Made by a program: the position numbers and the translations under genes. Below the pieces are notes generated by a model. The model was not told where the DNA came from and searched no databases. It saw nothing but the letters and a program-made list of their open reading frames with translations. A stretch of 64,000 nt of DNA from Eudromia elegans (Eukaryota > Chordata > Aves > Tinamiformes > Tinamidae). The stretch is from the NCBI GenBank assembly GCA_003342815.1, contig PTEX01000198.1, positions 592,130-656,129 of the forward strand, given 5' to 3'. Shown piece after piece: positions 1 through 12,900 of this stretch; position 1 is the stretch's first letter, and the number at the start of each line of letters is the position of its first letter.

Positions 1-3000
1 AAAAAAAAGACAAGAACTGGATAATGACCTTGATTTCCATGATTAAGGCGGCAATGGTAAAAAAGGCCTCAATGCTCAATAGGTTTCTGCAGGACTTGAA
101 GATATTCCCAAGCACCGACAGTAGTGGACTACGCGTTTGTTGGGTCAAAATTCCTTCTTATGTTGTCAGAAACCGTAACACATTATCAATTCAAATTAGT
201 GGCCAATTTTAGCAATCTAAAATATATTCCTGTAATACTTAAACCATGTCTGTGTACAGAGATGTATCTCTGCTGTGTCTTTTCCAAACCCTGTGAACAG
301 CTCACCAACATATTTTTATCATGTCTTACTGCCCTTTACCTGGGCAGGCTGAGACAGGGCTTTCTCAAGTGGCTCTTTTTGTTATTAGAACATAAAGCTT
401 CATTTTAAACTGTGGAAGGCCAAAATCCAAGAGTAGTAGTTCTGTTGCCTTCCTATTCCTCTCCTTTAAAATTTGCTTCCCACTCAGCTTTAACCAAAAC
501 AAAATAGGAATTATCATACTCACTTTTTAACCGTTTTTATTGGAATGTCTTTATTGGCCTGTTCTGTTATCGGAGTTGTAGGTGTCTTGATGTGATATAT
601 CCAGGTCAAGACAAGTGTCACTCATACTACCTCTCTCTGATTTTCCTTAGAACAGATGCACAATTGTGCACTTGTTCATTCACTAACAGATCCCGTCCCG
701 TTAACACCGACAGTATCAGCAGCCCCTCTAGCACAGGCTAACTGCCATCCAGCCTTTAGGTACCTGATAGCACAGGTGGGTATGANTTCCAGATGGGCAC
801 CACTAAGATACAACCACCACTGAGCAGCCACCAAGATGAGCAGCTTTAAAAAACAAGGAATTACAAAATAAATGACATCCCAGCACTACTAAACCTCAGC
901 TTGTAGGAGCAGAGTTACAGCTAACACTGCATCTTTGGATGTGAAGACTGCAGTAATGCTGAACGACTGAGAAGCACAGCAATGAGAGAGAGGAACGGCA
1001 CATTTCAGAGCCCTCTATGCTCAAGCAGGCTTTGGAGACACCAAGTTTGCTTGGTCCTGTAACTCTTCTTGCAGTCACAATTCAAATCCAAGCTCTCTCT
1101 TTCCAGCACAAGAAATAAGCATGTAAAAGAGACAGCATAGTACTTAAACAGAATGAGAAACTTCTAATGCTAAGCAAGGTGATTATGTGAATTATCAGAG
1201 AGAAAAAGGAGAAAGAGCGGTGTGAAGATGGTAACACACATACCTACATTTTCTTCAGATAGAAGCTCTGAAGACACATCAGATGCAACAACAGAGAGGC
1301 AAGAATTGAAAACAAGGGCAAAAAAGTGTCAGGATTTTGGCTGTTTTAGCTAGAACTAATGCCAGAATAACAACATGGATTTCAAGGACCAATGAGAACT
1401 TTTTTGTATCTATCTGAACTAAAAATAACTAGGGCAGAATGCCACTTTCACTCCAATATTGCATACAATGCCTCATGTTCCCTATTGCACTTCCATGCTA
1501 ACTTGCTTTGCATGGCAGAAATCTCAAATCCAAATCTGCATATCAACCCAAATGTTAGAAACACTCTACCAGTGTATGAGAACATAGGCAAATGAAATAA
1601 TTGCAGAAATGAATAGAGTATGGTAGAGAAANAAAATGTTTAGTACAAGTTTATACCAAGGCTTGTAGGAAAGCTATGCAGTCTTGGAAAAGGAAAATAG
1701 ATTATCTCCTTTTTAATATTAATGTTGGTAAGTCTTCAACAGTTGCACAAATCCTTCAGAAATTATCATTCCCTCTGCAGCTGAGCTCCTTCTGCAATGC
1801 AGTTGGAAAGGCTGCTGAATCTCATGTGGCTGCTCATTTAAGCTGTTCCCATTTCTACTCTTAAGAGAGACTAGAATGTCCTAATTCAGTTTAATAAAGA
1901 ACACATTGGATTTGGGGGAAGGGAAAGGAATGTAGGCAGAGGGAGGGGAAACAAGCTATTTCTCCACTTCAATGAAGTTTGGGGAAAAAACGCACAGTAA
2001 AAAATAAGGGTTTGTGATTATCTCAGAAAAGCCTCTAGAAAAGAGGAGAGGAATGGAAGAGAGACAGAAATATTTTCTTCTCCTTTCACTGCGATTTCCA
2101 AGTAAAAAGTACATTATCAGGTACTGCTAATTTAATTTTTCCCCCCACCCCCAACCAGTATAATTCTTGTTATTCAAGAAGAGGTTGACTGTAAATGAAA
2201 CCATTAACTCCACTTAGCACAAGGGAGATAAAGTTGCATGAATTCCAAAGAAATCAAGTAGGTTGTTTCTGTAAATTTGATTATCTTTGTTGTCAGTTAA
2301 ACAATGTTACAGTTTCAAGACGCTCTGAAGGGTTCTCAGAACAGTGACCGAGGCATGTATCACATTTCTCTGTAAAAATGGCAAATACAAAATGATGAGA
2401 TCACCTCACAGTATGAAAAAAAAAAAAAAAAGAGCACCTTTACTACAGCTGGAACAGCATTTGAATTGCAATTTCTATGACTATATAAGTGAAAAGCTTA
2501 CAGAAGACAAAAGCACTGATTACCTGTGATAAAAACATGATTTTTAATATGCAACACTTTATTATTGTATATTCAATCCAGGCTGAAGTGGTCTAGGTCC
2601 TTTCTCTGAAATGTATTCCACTGATCTGAGCTAACTGACTGTTTCTATGAAATAAATTGCAGTATCTTCTGGTAAGCCTTACACCAAGGGCAATACTTTC
2701 ATATGCTTGCTGGAAGAGATACATGTTCTATTATCAAAACTGCCCTCTTTCATATTTTGGTTTATTTCTCTTACTGAATTGATTGCACTGAGTGATTTGT
2801 CTTCCTCCAGCAAGACCCTAGAGCTGTAAGACCTGACAAAAACCTGGCATAGAAGAACTTAAAAGCAGATAGGTTAGATACACAGCTACATTCTTATCTC
2901 TGCTCACTGCTGTTGATGCTGGTTGGATGGCGCAGGACAAGATTTTTATGCCTTTACACACAAGCACCAATCCAACAGTTGCTATTGAGACCACAGCAAT

Positions 3001-4757
3001 GCCCAACATTAATGTAGTATGAGGTGAGCATCCTTACAACACACTTCATCAGCTCTTTCCTGACTTCTACAGTGTTTATGCTCCAAAGCCTGCAATGAGA
3101 CTGCCTTTTGCTGTAACAATAAATATTGTAAATGGTTAGAGGACATATGCTGGGATCTTCAAAAAGAGGAAAGAAGGAAACATTCTGAGAAAGGAAAACA
3201 ATAAAAAAAGGAATACAACAGAAGAAATAGCACATAGGAAACAGCATATGGTTAAGCTTTCAGGAGAGAGGGACAAGTTATTTTGACTTCAGTGTCTCCC
3301 CAACGTGGAACATGACTTTTTAGAAATGCAGCTGCAGAACCACTCTGAAAAGGATTCTTCAACTCTAACAGAAGTCTGTTGAGTTCACGTTGTTCAGTCT
3401 GGCAGACTGAACATCATGGCTTCTTTTTTAATTTTTTTTTTCCCTTTTTCTTCTTTTTTTTTAAAAATCAAGGTAATATCCACTTTGCTTATAGTGGACA
3501 ATAGAGCCAAGTTGAACCTTTAAGAGAGATTTAAAGTGTGGGCATCTCCTGTGGCAATACACATAAGGATACATAAAATAATGTTTCACAGGACCCGAAG
3601 CCAACGCACAAGGTATATTTGAGAAGTCTATCAACAAAGTTACAGGGATGTACAAGATGGTCAACAGGTGTCAAGTCTCATTTAAATAGCCAGCCTCAGA
3701 ATAAGTGGACATACAATGCTGTGATTACCTGACTTGGGAGTATTTGTGAGACTGCTGTTTCTTGCTGTGCTGTCTTCGCCATAATATTTCATGCTGCTTT
3801 CATTTTGTGATCTCAAAGTGATGTATCTAAATATAAAGCAAAAGAACAGAAATTTATTTTTTCCATGTGATTACCTTATAAAATATCATCAGCTTGTCCC
3901 AAGCCATGAACAAACCTGCAAGAATTAGCTTTCTGCTGTAATACAACTAATTATGAACTTCTATTCAATACGGCAACTTCTGCAATAGTGAACTAAGGAA
4001 ATAAGTAGCATGAAGACATTAGCATGGTAACTCCCTTAAAAATCAACGCACACAAATAAAAGCTTCTTTTCCATGTTGATAATGAGTTTGCTTCACTATC
4101 ATAACCTCTCAGATTGAAACTTCCATATTCTTTCAAATTAGACGTTTAAAATTCTTCTTTTCTTATTACTCAGTTTGCTATTTATCTCCAAAAAATGGTT
4201 TATATTGATGCAATAAATAAAACAAGATTGTGCTTCTGCTGCACAGACTGTAAAGATTTCACTGCCTTTTCTGTGTCTTTGCCAAACCCAACGACACACT
4301 CGATGCTTGCACAGGGAAGGATGCATTGCTGGCCCAGAAGTGACAACCTACATGGCAAACATTACACAAACAAGAGAAGGTTCAGCACTCAGGAAGGGAG
4401 GGATTAATGAAAGCCAAAGGTGTGGGAGATACAATCAGGTTGTCACCTGGTTCAGAAAAGATATCCAGACATGGCATCTCAAATTATTTAAATGAAAATA
4501 GCACATTCTTTTTGCAGGTGCTGCTGCCAAAACAGCTTTTGGGTAAGGTCCGGAATGAAACAAGCCTGGAAGCCTAAGTCATGATTCACACGTGGTTCAC
4601 TGATGTCAGGGGGAAATTTTCCATACATGCCAGACCCTAACAGGTTTGGAAAAGTCATTCCAGCCACAAGAGACAACCTTATAAAAGAGAGTTTGAAGGA
4701 GCAAGATGCAGATAACCTCAGGGACCCTGACCAGAAATTTCCTCCTGTCACTCAGGA
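1..4757. other. Gene-free AT-rich unique DNA
   Basis: No frame longer than about 100 codons is open on either strand and no domain or splice-bounded coding segment is recognisable. The stretch holds short A tracts (for example 2409-2424), a pyrimidine-rich run at 3421-3462 and otherwise unstructured AT-rich sequence. Single Ns lie at 786 and 1632. It is compatible with an intron or intergenic spacer. A short exon cannot be excluded by eye. Confidence 0.6.
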
Positions 4758-4787
4758 GGCTGCTTGGCACCTGGCTGCTTGGCACCT
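4758..4787. repeat. Perfect 15-bp tandem duplication
   Basis: The unit GGCTGCTTGGCACCT occurs twice head to tail with no mismatch (4758-4772 and 4773-4787). Identity of the copies suggests a recent slippage or local duplication. No function is implied. Confidence 0.9.
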
Positions 4788-4867
4788 TTACATTAGATTT
4801 ACTGGTTTAAATTATTATTCCAAAATCACTGATAATAAGCTCCAGTCACTGTGATGTAATTACATGC

Positions 4868-4920
4868 TGCAATAATAATAAAAATAGTAATAAAAAACAA
4901 GCTGTTTAATAATAATAAGA
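4868..4920. repeat. AAT-rich low-complexity tract
   Basis: Short runs of AAT/ATA triplets (4870-4880 and about 4908-4919) are separated by A-rich sequence. This is an imperfect trinucleotide low-complexity region. Confidence 0.6.
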
Positions 4921-5148
4921 CTTCCCTCCCCCAAGCAAGCAAGGAAAATAAACCCAAACAACTTCCTTGCCCTGCCCAGCACTAATCTTCGCTTCACATT
5001 CATGTTGCATAAAAGCCAAAACAACAGATCCACAGCACAGACCAAAACACTAACGCATTTGATCAAGATACCCAGCATGGGTGACAAAGCTCCTTATGTA
5101 GAAGCCTAATCTGTTCTCACAAAAGACCTCGCTTAAAGGTAGACATGT

Positions 5149-5196
5149 AGACATGGATTCTCTTGGACACCAAGACATGGATTCTCTTGGATAACA
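5149..5196. repeat. Two-copy 24-bp tandem duplication
   Basis: The 19-bp core AGACATGGATTCTCTTGGA starts at 5149 and again at 5173, giving a 24-bp period. The remaining 5 bases of each unit differ at two positions. It is a small tandem duplication slightly older than the perfect one at 4758. Confidence 0.85.
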
Positions 5197-5199
5197 AGT

Positions 5200-8100
5200 C
5201 CTTGCTTAGGAGATTATGAGGGTGAGTGATAGCAGCTCTGCTTGGTGCATGCCCACCTCTCCTTATTATATGAACTGAAACGCTGCCCATGTCACCGAAA
5301 GTGAAGCTCTTGTGACTTGCTTGTGTCATCGCTGCAGGCTTCAACTCCAATAATTCCACTCTCAATAAATTCCAGCTTTTCTGTTAAACTCCTTTAATGA
5401 ATTTGCATATACATTCAAACAAGATATGTGTTAGGAGGCCACATCTACTTAATGCTGGGTCCAACTTGTTTTATCACGCCAGTATTTAACACCTTTCAAC
5501 TTAAAACAGGTACCCTGGACCTTCAGGATGATGGACAGGCACAACATTACCTTGTGCTTGTAATAGGAAACATTCAGACAGAGAAAACTTGAGGTTAACT
5601 TGGGGGAAGTCAAAGGGAAAGCTTCTCCAGTTTAGCATAGCTGCTTGGAATATGTCACAATCTGTTTAAACACCATTAAGAAATAACTGCTGTATCACAA
5701 GCAGTAGCCAAAGCCAGAGTACATAGTTTTGTTCTGAATTTATCTATCTGCTCTGGAACGGTGAACACTGGCATTAAACCAAAAAATTCCAAGATACACC
5801 AAAGACGAATCACTTCTGGCAGCTTCCAAGAGTAGCCAGGCAGGGAGAGGGATGGAAAAGCAACAGCAGCAATACCCAAGAAAGNCCTTTCCTATTTCTC
5901 TTTTCTATCAGCAGCTTCTCCCACTGTACCACTTTTGTGTTCATTTATGCTTCTGATTCATTCACCTTTACTGTCAAAGCTGCAGAAGTTTATGTATGCC
6001 ACTGTATGCCAATTAGCAGTCATGTGCAAAGCTCATATATAATAACACAACCTAAGAATAAAATGTCATCGGGCATTAGGGAATCAGCAGTAACGAATTA
6101 ATAGCTGATAAATACTTCAAGTAGTTCAAATGTAATTAACGCAGAACGAAACACTGCAAACATACATACAATTCCTAAATAATGTTTTAATTCCTTGACA
6201 ATAGCTTCCATAAAATTTTCATTGTTGGTTTATTAAAAGCAATCTAGATTCATATTCCTTTGCCATGTTCTCCCATTTTATTAATATCCCAGTTTCTAGA
6301 TGCTGTATATAACTTACACTCACTAAGGAGCAGGTGAGTGGTAAAATCTATAGCAGCTTTTACAAATCATGAGCTAAGATACAATCAGTCATCCTGTATA
6401 CAAAATACAAATTATCATTTTTTGTTCTTCATTAAGATTGATGACACTGTTGGAAAATAAGGAGCATATAATAGCATATAATGCCTTTTATGGGAATGTA
6501 AGGCACCAATGAATTAATACAGAGAGAATGCAACTAAATCAATTTCTCATCTCATGATAGTAATGGAGTCAATTTGTTGAACTTTATTATGCTTATAACG
6601 TATTGATCTAATAAGCTTCATCCTGAAAATAAAACTAGATATTTTTCCAGAAAGGAANAAAAAAGAAAAAAAGCAAGCTGGCAGTTNGTTCCAGGCAACA
6701 TATCAAAGGTCAGGGATTTTACCTGTACAAAAACCAGCCACGTTATAGTTCAGAAAAAANNAANNAANNAANNAAAAAAAAANCTCAAAGCTTCCATCCC
6801 CTGGATGTCTCTGCAAGCCACTGCGTGGAGCACTGCAAAGGAAGAGTAAGCCAGCGCACGCATTAGGGAGACCAGGATAGGTCTCCCTATGCTGGGAGAA
6901 TTAGGCCAAGGTGAAGCTTTGTCCAGAAGACTTGATGCAACAAGAAGCCATGATTTGGAGATTTGCCAATGCAAATACTCCATTTGCTCTTCACATTTAT
7001 CCTAGGTCACATACATCCAAGAACAAAGTTACTGCTAAAACTGTGTAGCAGATTTTAGATATCAAAAAACAAAACAGAGCAAAGATAAGGACACAAATAC
7101 CATCTACCAAAGGAAAACAAATATTTCTAACAACATTGGACATGTGCCCTCTGGAATAGCTGCATATACTAAAATAGGATGGACTTACATATCATTTTAT
7201 GTTAGGAATGTAACTGAAGTGTATGGAATAGAAACTAAAACTCCCTGTATATCATCAGAGCACCCAAAATGGGTTTCTGCAGGAATACAAAGCAAACAAG
7301 TCATTGGGAATTTCTCCTCTTCTCCTGCCTAGCGACAGCCCATCTATCCAATCACATACAAATACCAGCTGGAAACCTTCCCATGAACTGAAGACACCTA
7401 AACTATTTTAACTGAGGCACAAGAGCTTTCTTTGCTGTATTTCTCATTATTTCTATTGCTGAGAACATCCTGTCATTTAAACTAGTTGATCATGATTAAA
7501 CAGCATTTAAATTGTTCTCCAAATAAACAAAAAAAAGCCATTTTAAGAAAAAAAAAAGCAAAATAACAGATTACATATATCAAATAAATAAGAACAATAA
7601 TATAAAATGGCAAAAGCATCATGAAAATTAACAAAATACTAGAGCTATAGTCATCAATTTTGTACCATTAATGTGGTTCACTTCTGCAGCTCCNTCAGAA
7701 CAGTCTCTTCCCACATGTCCTAACTCCTCTCTCAATCACCTCTGCGATTTTGTTGCCCTCCCCAGCTCATGTTCTGCTTTTTGGTTGAGCTTTATTTCCT
7801 AGAGAACAGTCAAATTCTCTTCCGAGGACAGGATTCTTCATGCATGCAAGATATTTCCTTTTATGTACTCACTTCTACAGCTTTGAAATGCTTCAGGAAT
7901 ATTGTATTACATTTACTAGCANAGCAAATATCTTAGGCAAATAGCACATCTTACAGATGAGATGCAGTGGCACAAATAAATGATGAATATTAAAATATAT
8001 ACTTTTTTTCTTTTTTTACGGAGAGGACCCAGTGTTTCACATAATATTTTGTACAATGTTAGGTCACATTTAAGACACAGCTTTGACTTGAGACACTCTT

Positions 8101-9889
8101 TAGGTGTCTACCATTTATACAGAGCAAACGAGTGTTCAAAGCAGGAACTAGGAAAAAGCCCCTCATGCAATGGATGAATACCTGGGAGAAGCCTGNTTTA
8201 AAAGACTGCCTCACATGGCTGGTCTATGGTAAAGACAAGGATATAATCCCTTGGGCAGCGTTCAGTTTCTTATCCAGGAGAAAAATATTCTTTCTTTCTT
8301 CAGCACCCTGTATCTTCTACCACGTAAATTCAAACTAGAGCAGAAAATGAACCAGGGATCCACCTCAGCATTCACCTGCAGGAGTCTGATCTATCTTCAC
8401 AGTAGATCTATCTTTAAAGCAAATCTATCACACACGTCAAACAGGACAGGAATTTCGTAGAGGGAGGGGAAAAAAATTAATATAGTTGTTAAGGATTTCT
8501 CATAAAGTGCACTTATGTAAAAGAAGGCCAAACTGAAGTTACAAACTGTACTTTTACTCTGGCATTTAATCTTGAAGAGTGTGGTTTAATATCCCTTTTA
8601 AATGACATCATGTAGATAAGATATTCCATTACATGGTATTGTCTAAAAGCTGGAGTGCTTCTCCAAGCAGTCTGTAATACAGCCGCTACATGCACCAGTC
8701 AAGCTGAGCAGAGTAAATTACAGCAGTAATAGCCTGTCATCCACTGGGAGAAGAAGCACGAGCAGGAGGCTCCTCCAAGTTTGACAAGTATTTGCTGACA
8801 GCAGAATTGTAGATTCCACAAATCGTGTTTCCATGCCCATGTCAGAAGGAAGTGCATTTCTGTAGGCAGAAGTTTGTTTGCCCATTTCCACAGCTCTTGC
8901 ACTGGGCTGCTTCTCTGCTTTCCCTTTCTTCCCTGACCTACTCCTTTCTCCAAAGCTGACTCGGTTTCNGAGACATGTTTTCTACTACAACAGCAAGCTT
9001 CACTCCTTCACTACCAAGTACTCGGTTTTCCTCTGCCTTTATTCAGCTGTCCTTCGTCAGGCTTCTCTCTGAGCTACCTCCTGCCTCCACTCTCTTCTTG
9101 TCNACTCCTCGTGGAATTCGGGTAACCTTCTCACCTGTGGTCTGGGCCCCACTGTAGGCACAAACTTTAAGGTCAAAAGGAAAGCCTTCCCCAGCTCACC
9201 TGGGCATGACATGGTGCAAGTGCCAATGAAGTTCAGCTCCACAGCATACTGAGGGATAGAGGATATTTATTCCCCTAGGACGATTACTCAATTAAGATGC
9301 CAAATTTTCAAGCCCTGCATATCTGACACCGTGCAAGGTTTCTCAAGAATTTGCATGCAGGCCAAAAAACCACCTATGTCCTGAAAGACACTGAAAGGAT
9401 GCAGGAGTGACCATCGTGGTAAGGTAAAGACCATAAAGCCCACATGGCACCAAAACCAGCCTCCAATAGCAGCAAACAGTACATACCAGTGAATGGAGAA
9501 AAGGCAAAGACCTAACAATATTTTGCCTGAACATCTTCCTAACCTCTAGCAACCTGTGCCTCTGTGGGTGAAAGGCAGTATCTTTTGAACTTAGCAGCCT
9601 CTGAACCTGAGCCTTCACTCTCTGCAGCCACCTGATAATGAGCATCCATCGGCTTTTGTTGCAGTTTCTCAGCCTCAGTCACCCAAAGACCCATTTTATT
9701 CTGCTTCCCTCCCATCCTCCCAAGTCTCCTGCAGGGGACACTGGCCATGCCGCCCCACTCCCTTCCTCATGACATTCGTGATCTTGTGGCTTTCTTCTTT
9801 TGCAGCATTAGACATTTTCCCAGCTGACGACTCCTAGCACTTTTTTACTTCTGCAAAGTTCTAGCCTATTTTCTCTGTGTACTTAGTGG

Positions 9890-9892
<3 letters not shown>
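5200..9892. other. Gene-free AT-rich unique DNA
   Basis: No supported gene. About 6030-6620 is very AT-rich, with many ATTA/TAAT cores and few simple repeats, which resembles many vertebrate conserved noncoding elements. That is an impression, since no alignment was available. The 8700-9800 part is less AT-rich, and its open frames (up to about 100 codons) show no recognisable domain. Confidence 0.5.
6766..6783. repeat. A tract interrupted by regularly spaced Ns
   Basis: An A run is broken by NN pairs at a regular 4-base spacing (AANN pattern) and ends in a further N. This looks like unresolved bases in a homopolymer or short A-rich microsatellite, not biology. Confidence 0.7.

Positions 9893-9929
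<37 letters not shown>
9893..9929. repeat. (GA)n microsatellite
   Basis: About 18 uninterrupted GA dinucleotides, followed to about 9960 by degenerate purine-only sequence (GGGAGA, GGAAGAA). It is probably length-polymorphic. Pure purine tracts of this kind can form triplex DNA in vitro. Confidence 0.95.
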
Positions 9930-9931
<2 letters not shown>

Positions 9932-12900
9932 GAGAGAAAAGGGAGAAGGAAGAAGGAAGCAGAGCTGCACACACAGTTAGAGCAGGAGAATATCATCCAT
10001 TTACACAGTGGCACATACATGCTTTCTGTTTTGTTTTCTGTTCTTTCACTAGTGAGCCCTGAGATGCATTTTACTGAGCATTACACTGCCTTTTTTTTTT
10101 TTACAGAACTATTTTAAGCACAAAATGTCCTTCTNGAACCCCAACACCTGGTGCAGAATTCACCATGGGGTATGCAAAGTGACCGTCCTCATCCTCCCAC
10201 ACACTTTACTTTCATTTATCTACGCGCAATTTCCTCTGGCATTTTATCATCCAATCACTTGGTACAGGGAATTCTCCTGCAACGTTTCCNCCAGCTCTTC
10301 TTTTCTCCATCCTAACTACCCAAAGTTCAAAATCCTCCAAAATCCCAGTTCCTTACTTCAGACTATGAAGTGGCTGAGCTGTCCAGGCAAATCACTGGCA
10401 AAACCGGCTGCAGCAAATACCTCTGCTTCCCTGAACACTATTTCTCCAAAATATCCTTTCCCTTAGCAAAGCTCCTGGAAAACAGTCACCTTCGCATGAA
10501 GTTCTCCCATTGATCAGCCCACCATGAAACCAAATTAAGCCCTCTCTGAGCAGCCATTGCCCATAACAAGCTTTAGCCTTCATTCTTTTAGTTTGGCAGT
10601 ATTAAGAACCCCTCAAAAAACAAGATGTTCTGGCACTCCACCCTAAAGAAGATGGAGCAGGAAAGCCACAGCTGAGGAAATGTGATTGCCAGTCAAAAAC
10701 AAAAACCAAACAAACTCCAAACCACCACCAACAGTGAAAAATGCACCCCAAAGAAAACTCCAAACAAATAAGCAAACTAACCTAAAAGTCTTAACAGCTA
10801 CAACTTGGTTCCAAATGTTCTGTGCAGAGATAGGGGCAGAAAGAAGAAAAAAGGGGGGGAAAAAAGGAACTAGAAGCCTTCTCCCTTACAGAATTCTATG
10901 AAGTGCTAAGAACATTTTGAAAGACATGAGATGTATAATAACTTTTCAACTGAATATTCATTTCTGAATTGAAGGGCAACATCTTAAAGGGTGAGTGGGC
11001 GTAAAGAAAGATTCCTCCTCAGAAGCATCACGCTATTTATTAAAGGCAGGGAATACCCACAAGAATTCAGCGTTGGCCTTCTTGCTGTACACTAACAAGC
11101 TTCATTTACTGACATTCACATTGCATATGGAGCTCTTCTCTGAGTTATCCCTTTGAAAGGGACAATTAAAGCAGACAACTGGAGATTGTACAACCAGCAC
11201 AGTTAATTAAATTCTTAAGTTCTGTTGTGCATTTGTCCAAATCTTCATCGCTAGTGTTGCCGAGAAGGGAAACGGGTTGGTTTGGGAGTTTGAGTGAACC
11301 AAAGTACATTTTTTTCCNCCTCCATAGTTACAGATCTGTTTGGAACAAAACTTTAGACACTAAATCAACACAGCCAGTGGTGGAATTCATCTTGTTGTGA
11401 CAGAAATATTCCATTTTCCCTAGCTTACATTGTAAATTGCTTTCTGATATACCAGGTTATTATTTTTTAGCCCCTTTGGTTCCCTACATAATTAAATGCC
11501 ATCCTATTCAACTTTTAGAATTATTTTTACCATTTTCAGAGGAACACTGACACTCAGAAACGTTCTCAACTTTCCGTGAATAATTTATTCCCTACAAGTA
11601 TTAACTCTACTCAGTATCTTCTTATTCATTCAAAGCTCCTACTATCCCTCCTCAAATCTGTTTGCCCGTATAGAAATTTTTCTGCAGAGAAGCTGCAGTA
11701 TTTGCTCAGCCTCAATTTCCTCTCCTAGTATGTCATGTAACTAGAAGTAACAAAAAAAAGGGAAAAGGAGTTTACAGATCATACTTAAAAAAAAAAAAAA
11801 AAAAAAAAATTCCAAAATATCTTCTAGTTATGTTGCTTTTTTCATTTTTGCTCGGTCACTGTAAACGCATAGATACACGGCAAGGCTGGAAAATGTGCTT
11901 CTCCAGCACGGAGCTTGCAAGTTGCCAGGCTCCCTAGTTTAGCTCAAGAGGAGTGATTCCACTCTGAAAGCAGGTCCAGCAGTGCAGCACTNGCTCCAAA
12001 TTTGCCAAATGACAACAAAGCACACAAGACATCTTACAAGAATATTTTACTGATATTAAAGCAACAAAGATGGCATAGATAATTCTGTAAGGAGCAAGTC
12101 CTGCTTGATGCTTATCCTGAGCAAAAGTACAAGCAGGGGAAACCAAATGAGAACAGTTTCTCCTTTTTCCCCAGGTAGGCTAAGGAGAATGTCTATTTTT
12201 CTTCCCTCCCAATGATGTTCTCTTTTTTTGGATAACTGAGTAAAACAAGAGCTAAAGAGAGCCCTAGGGAAAGGGCTTTCTAAATAAATTTAAATAAATT
12301 TACTACTGACAAAACTGCCAGATAGTTTCTTAGCAGAATGGCAGTAAAGAGTTTCCAGAGAGGAGCTAGCAAGCATCAAGAAGAAAACTGTCTCGATTGC
12401 CAGCATAGTATAGTTTGGTAATATTTTCTGGAAAATCATTAAGTCAAAAAAATCAATCACACCTTTAATGAAAAGGACTGTGCCTTGCCATGCTGTACCA
12501 CTTTTGGCTCTGCCACGGACCAGTCGGCCTGTCCTCTTGGACAATTCCCACCAACTGGGAGGCGCTGCCTGCATTTCTTCATGGCCTACGCAGGGACACG
12601 CACAAAGGTGTGGAACTGGGCGCTTTGGAGCACAGAGCCCGAGGCTCATCTCTAATCTCAAGTCCCACTTTTGCCTGCGGTCACAGTGACCTGATTCTAG
12701 CAGGAATGACATATAACCTCCCTCTGAGGAGGTGGATCTCTGCCAACTGTGCCTCATAAAAGTTTTGGTTGCTAGGAGGTAAAACTGGATAANCTGAAGT
12801 CCTGTTTACTTGAGCCATTCAGCTTCCTTTCTGGAATGCCTTCCTCTTTCTGCTCACCAGTTCCTCTTCTTGAGATAACAAACTTCTATTAAAATTTGTG

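Noticed and set aside
11787-11809. Poly(A) run as the tail of a retrocopy
   Set aside because: No gene-like body upstream and no target-site duplication; many similar A/T tracts occur in the window.
12485-12560. Possible MIR core (GGCTCTGCCACGGAC...)
   Set aside because: Only a short phrase resembles MIR and the rest of the element cannot be followed.
12290-12757. 155-codon open frame on the minus strand
   Set aside because: No recognisable domain; the frame passes through AT-rich noncoding-looking sequence at its 3' end, and an overlapping plus-strand frame of similar quality exists.
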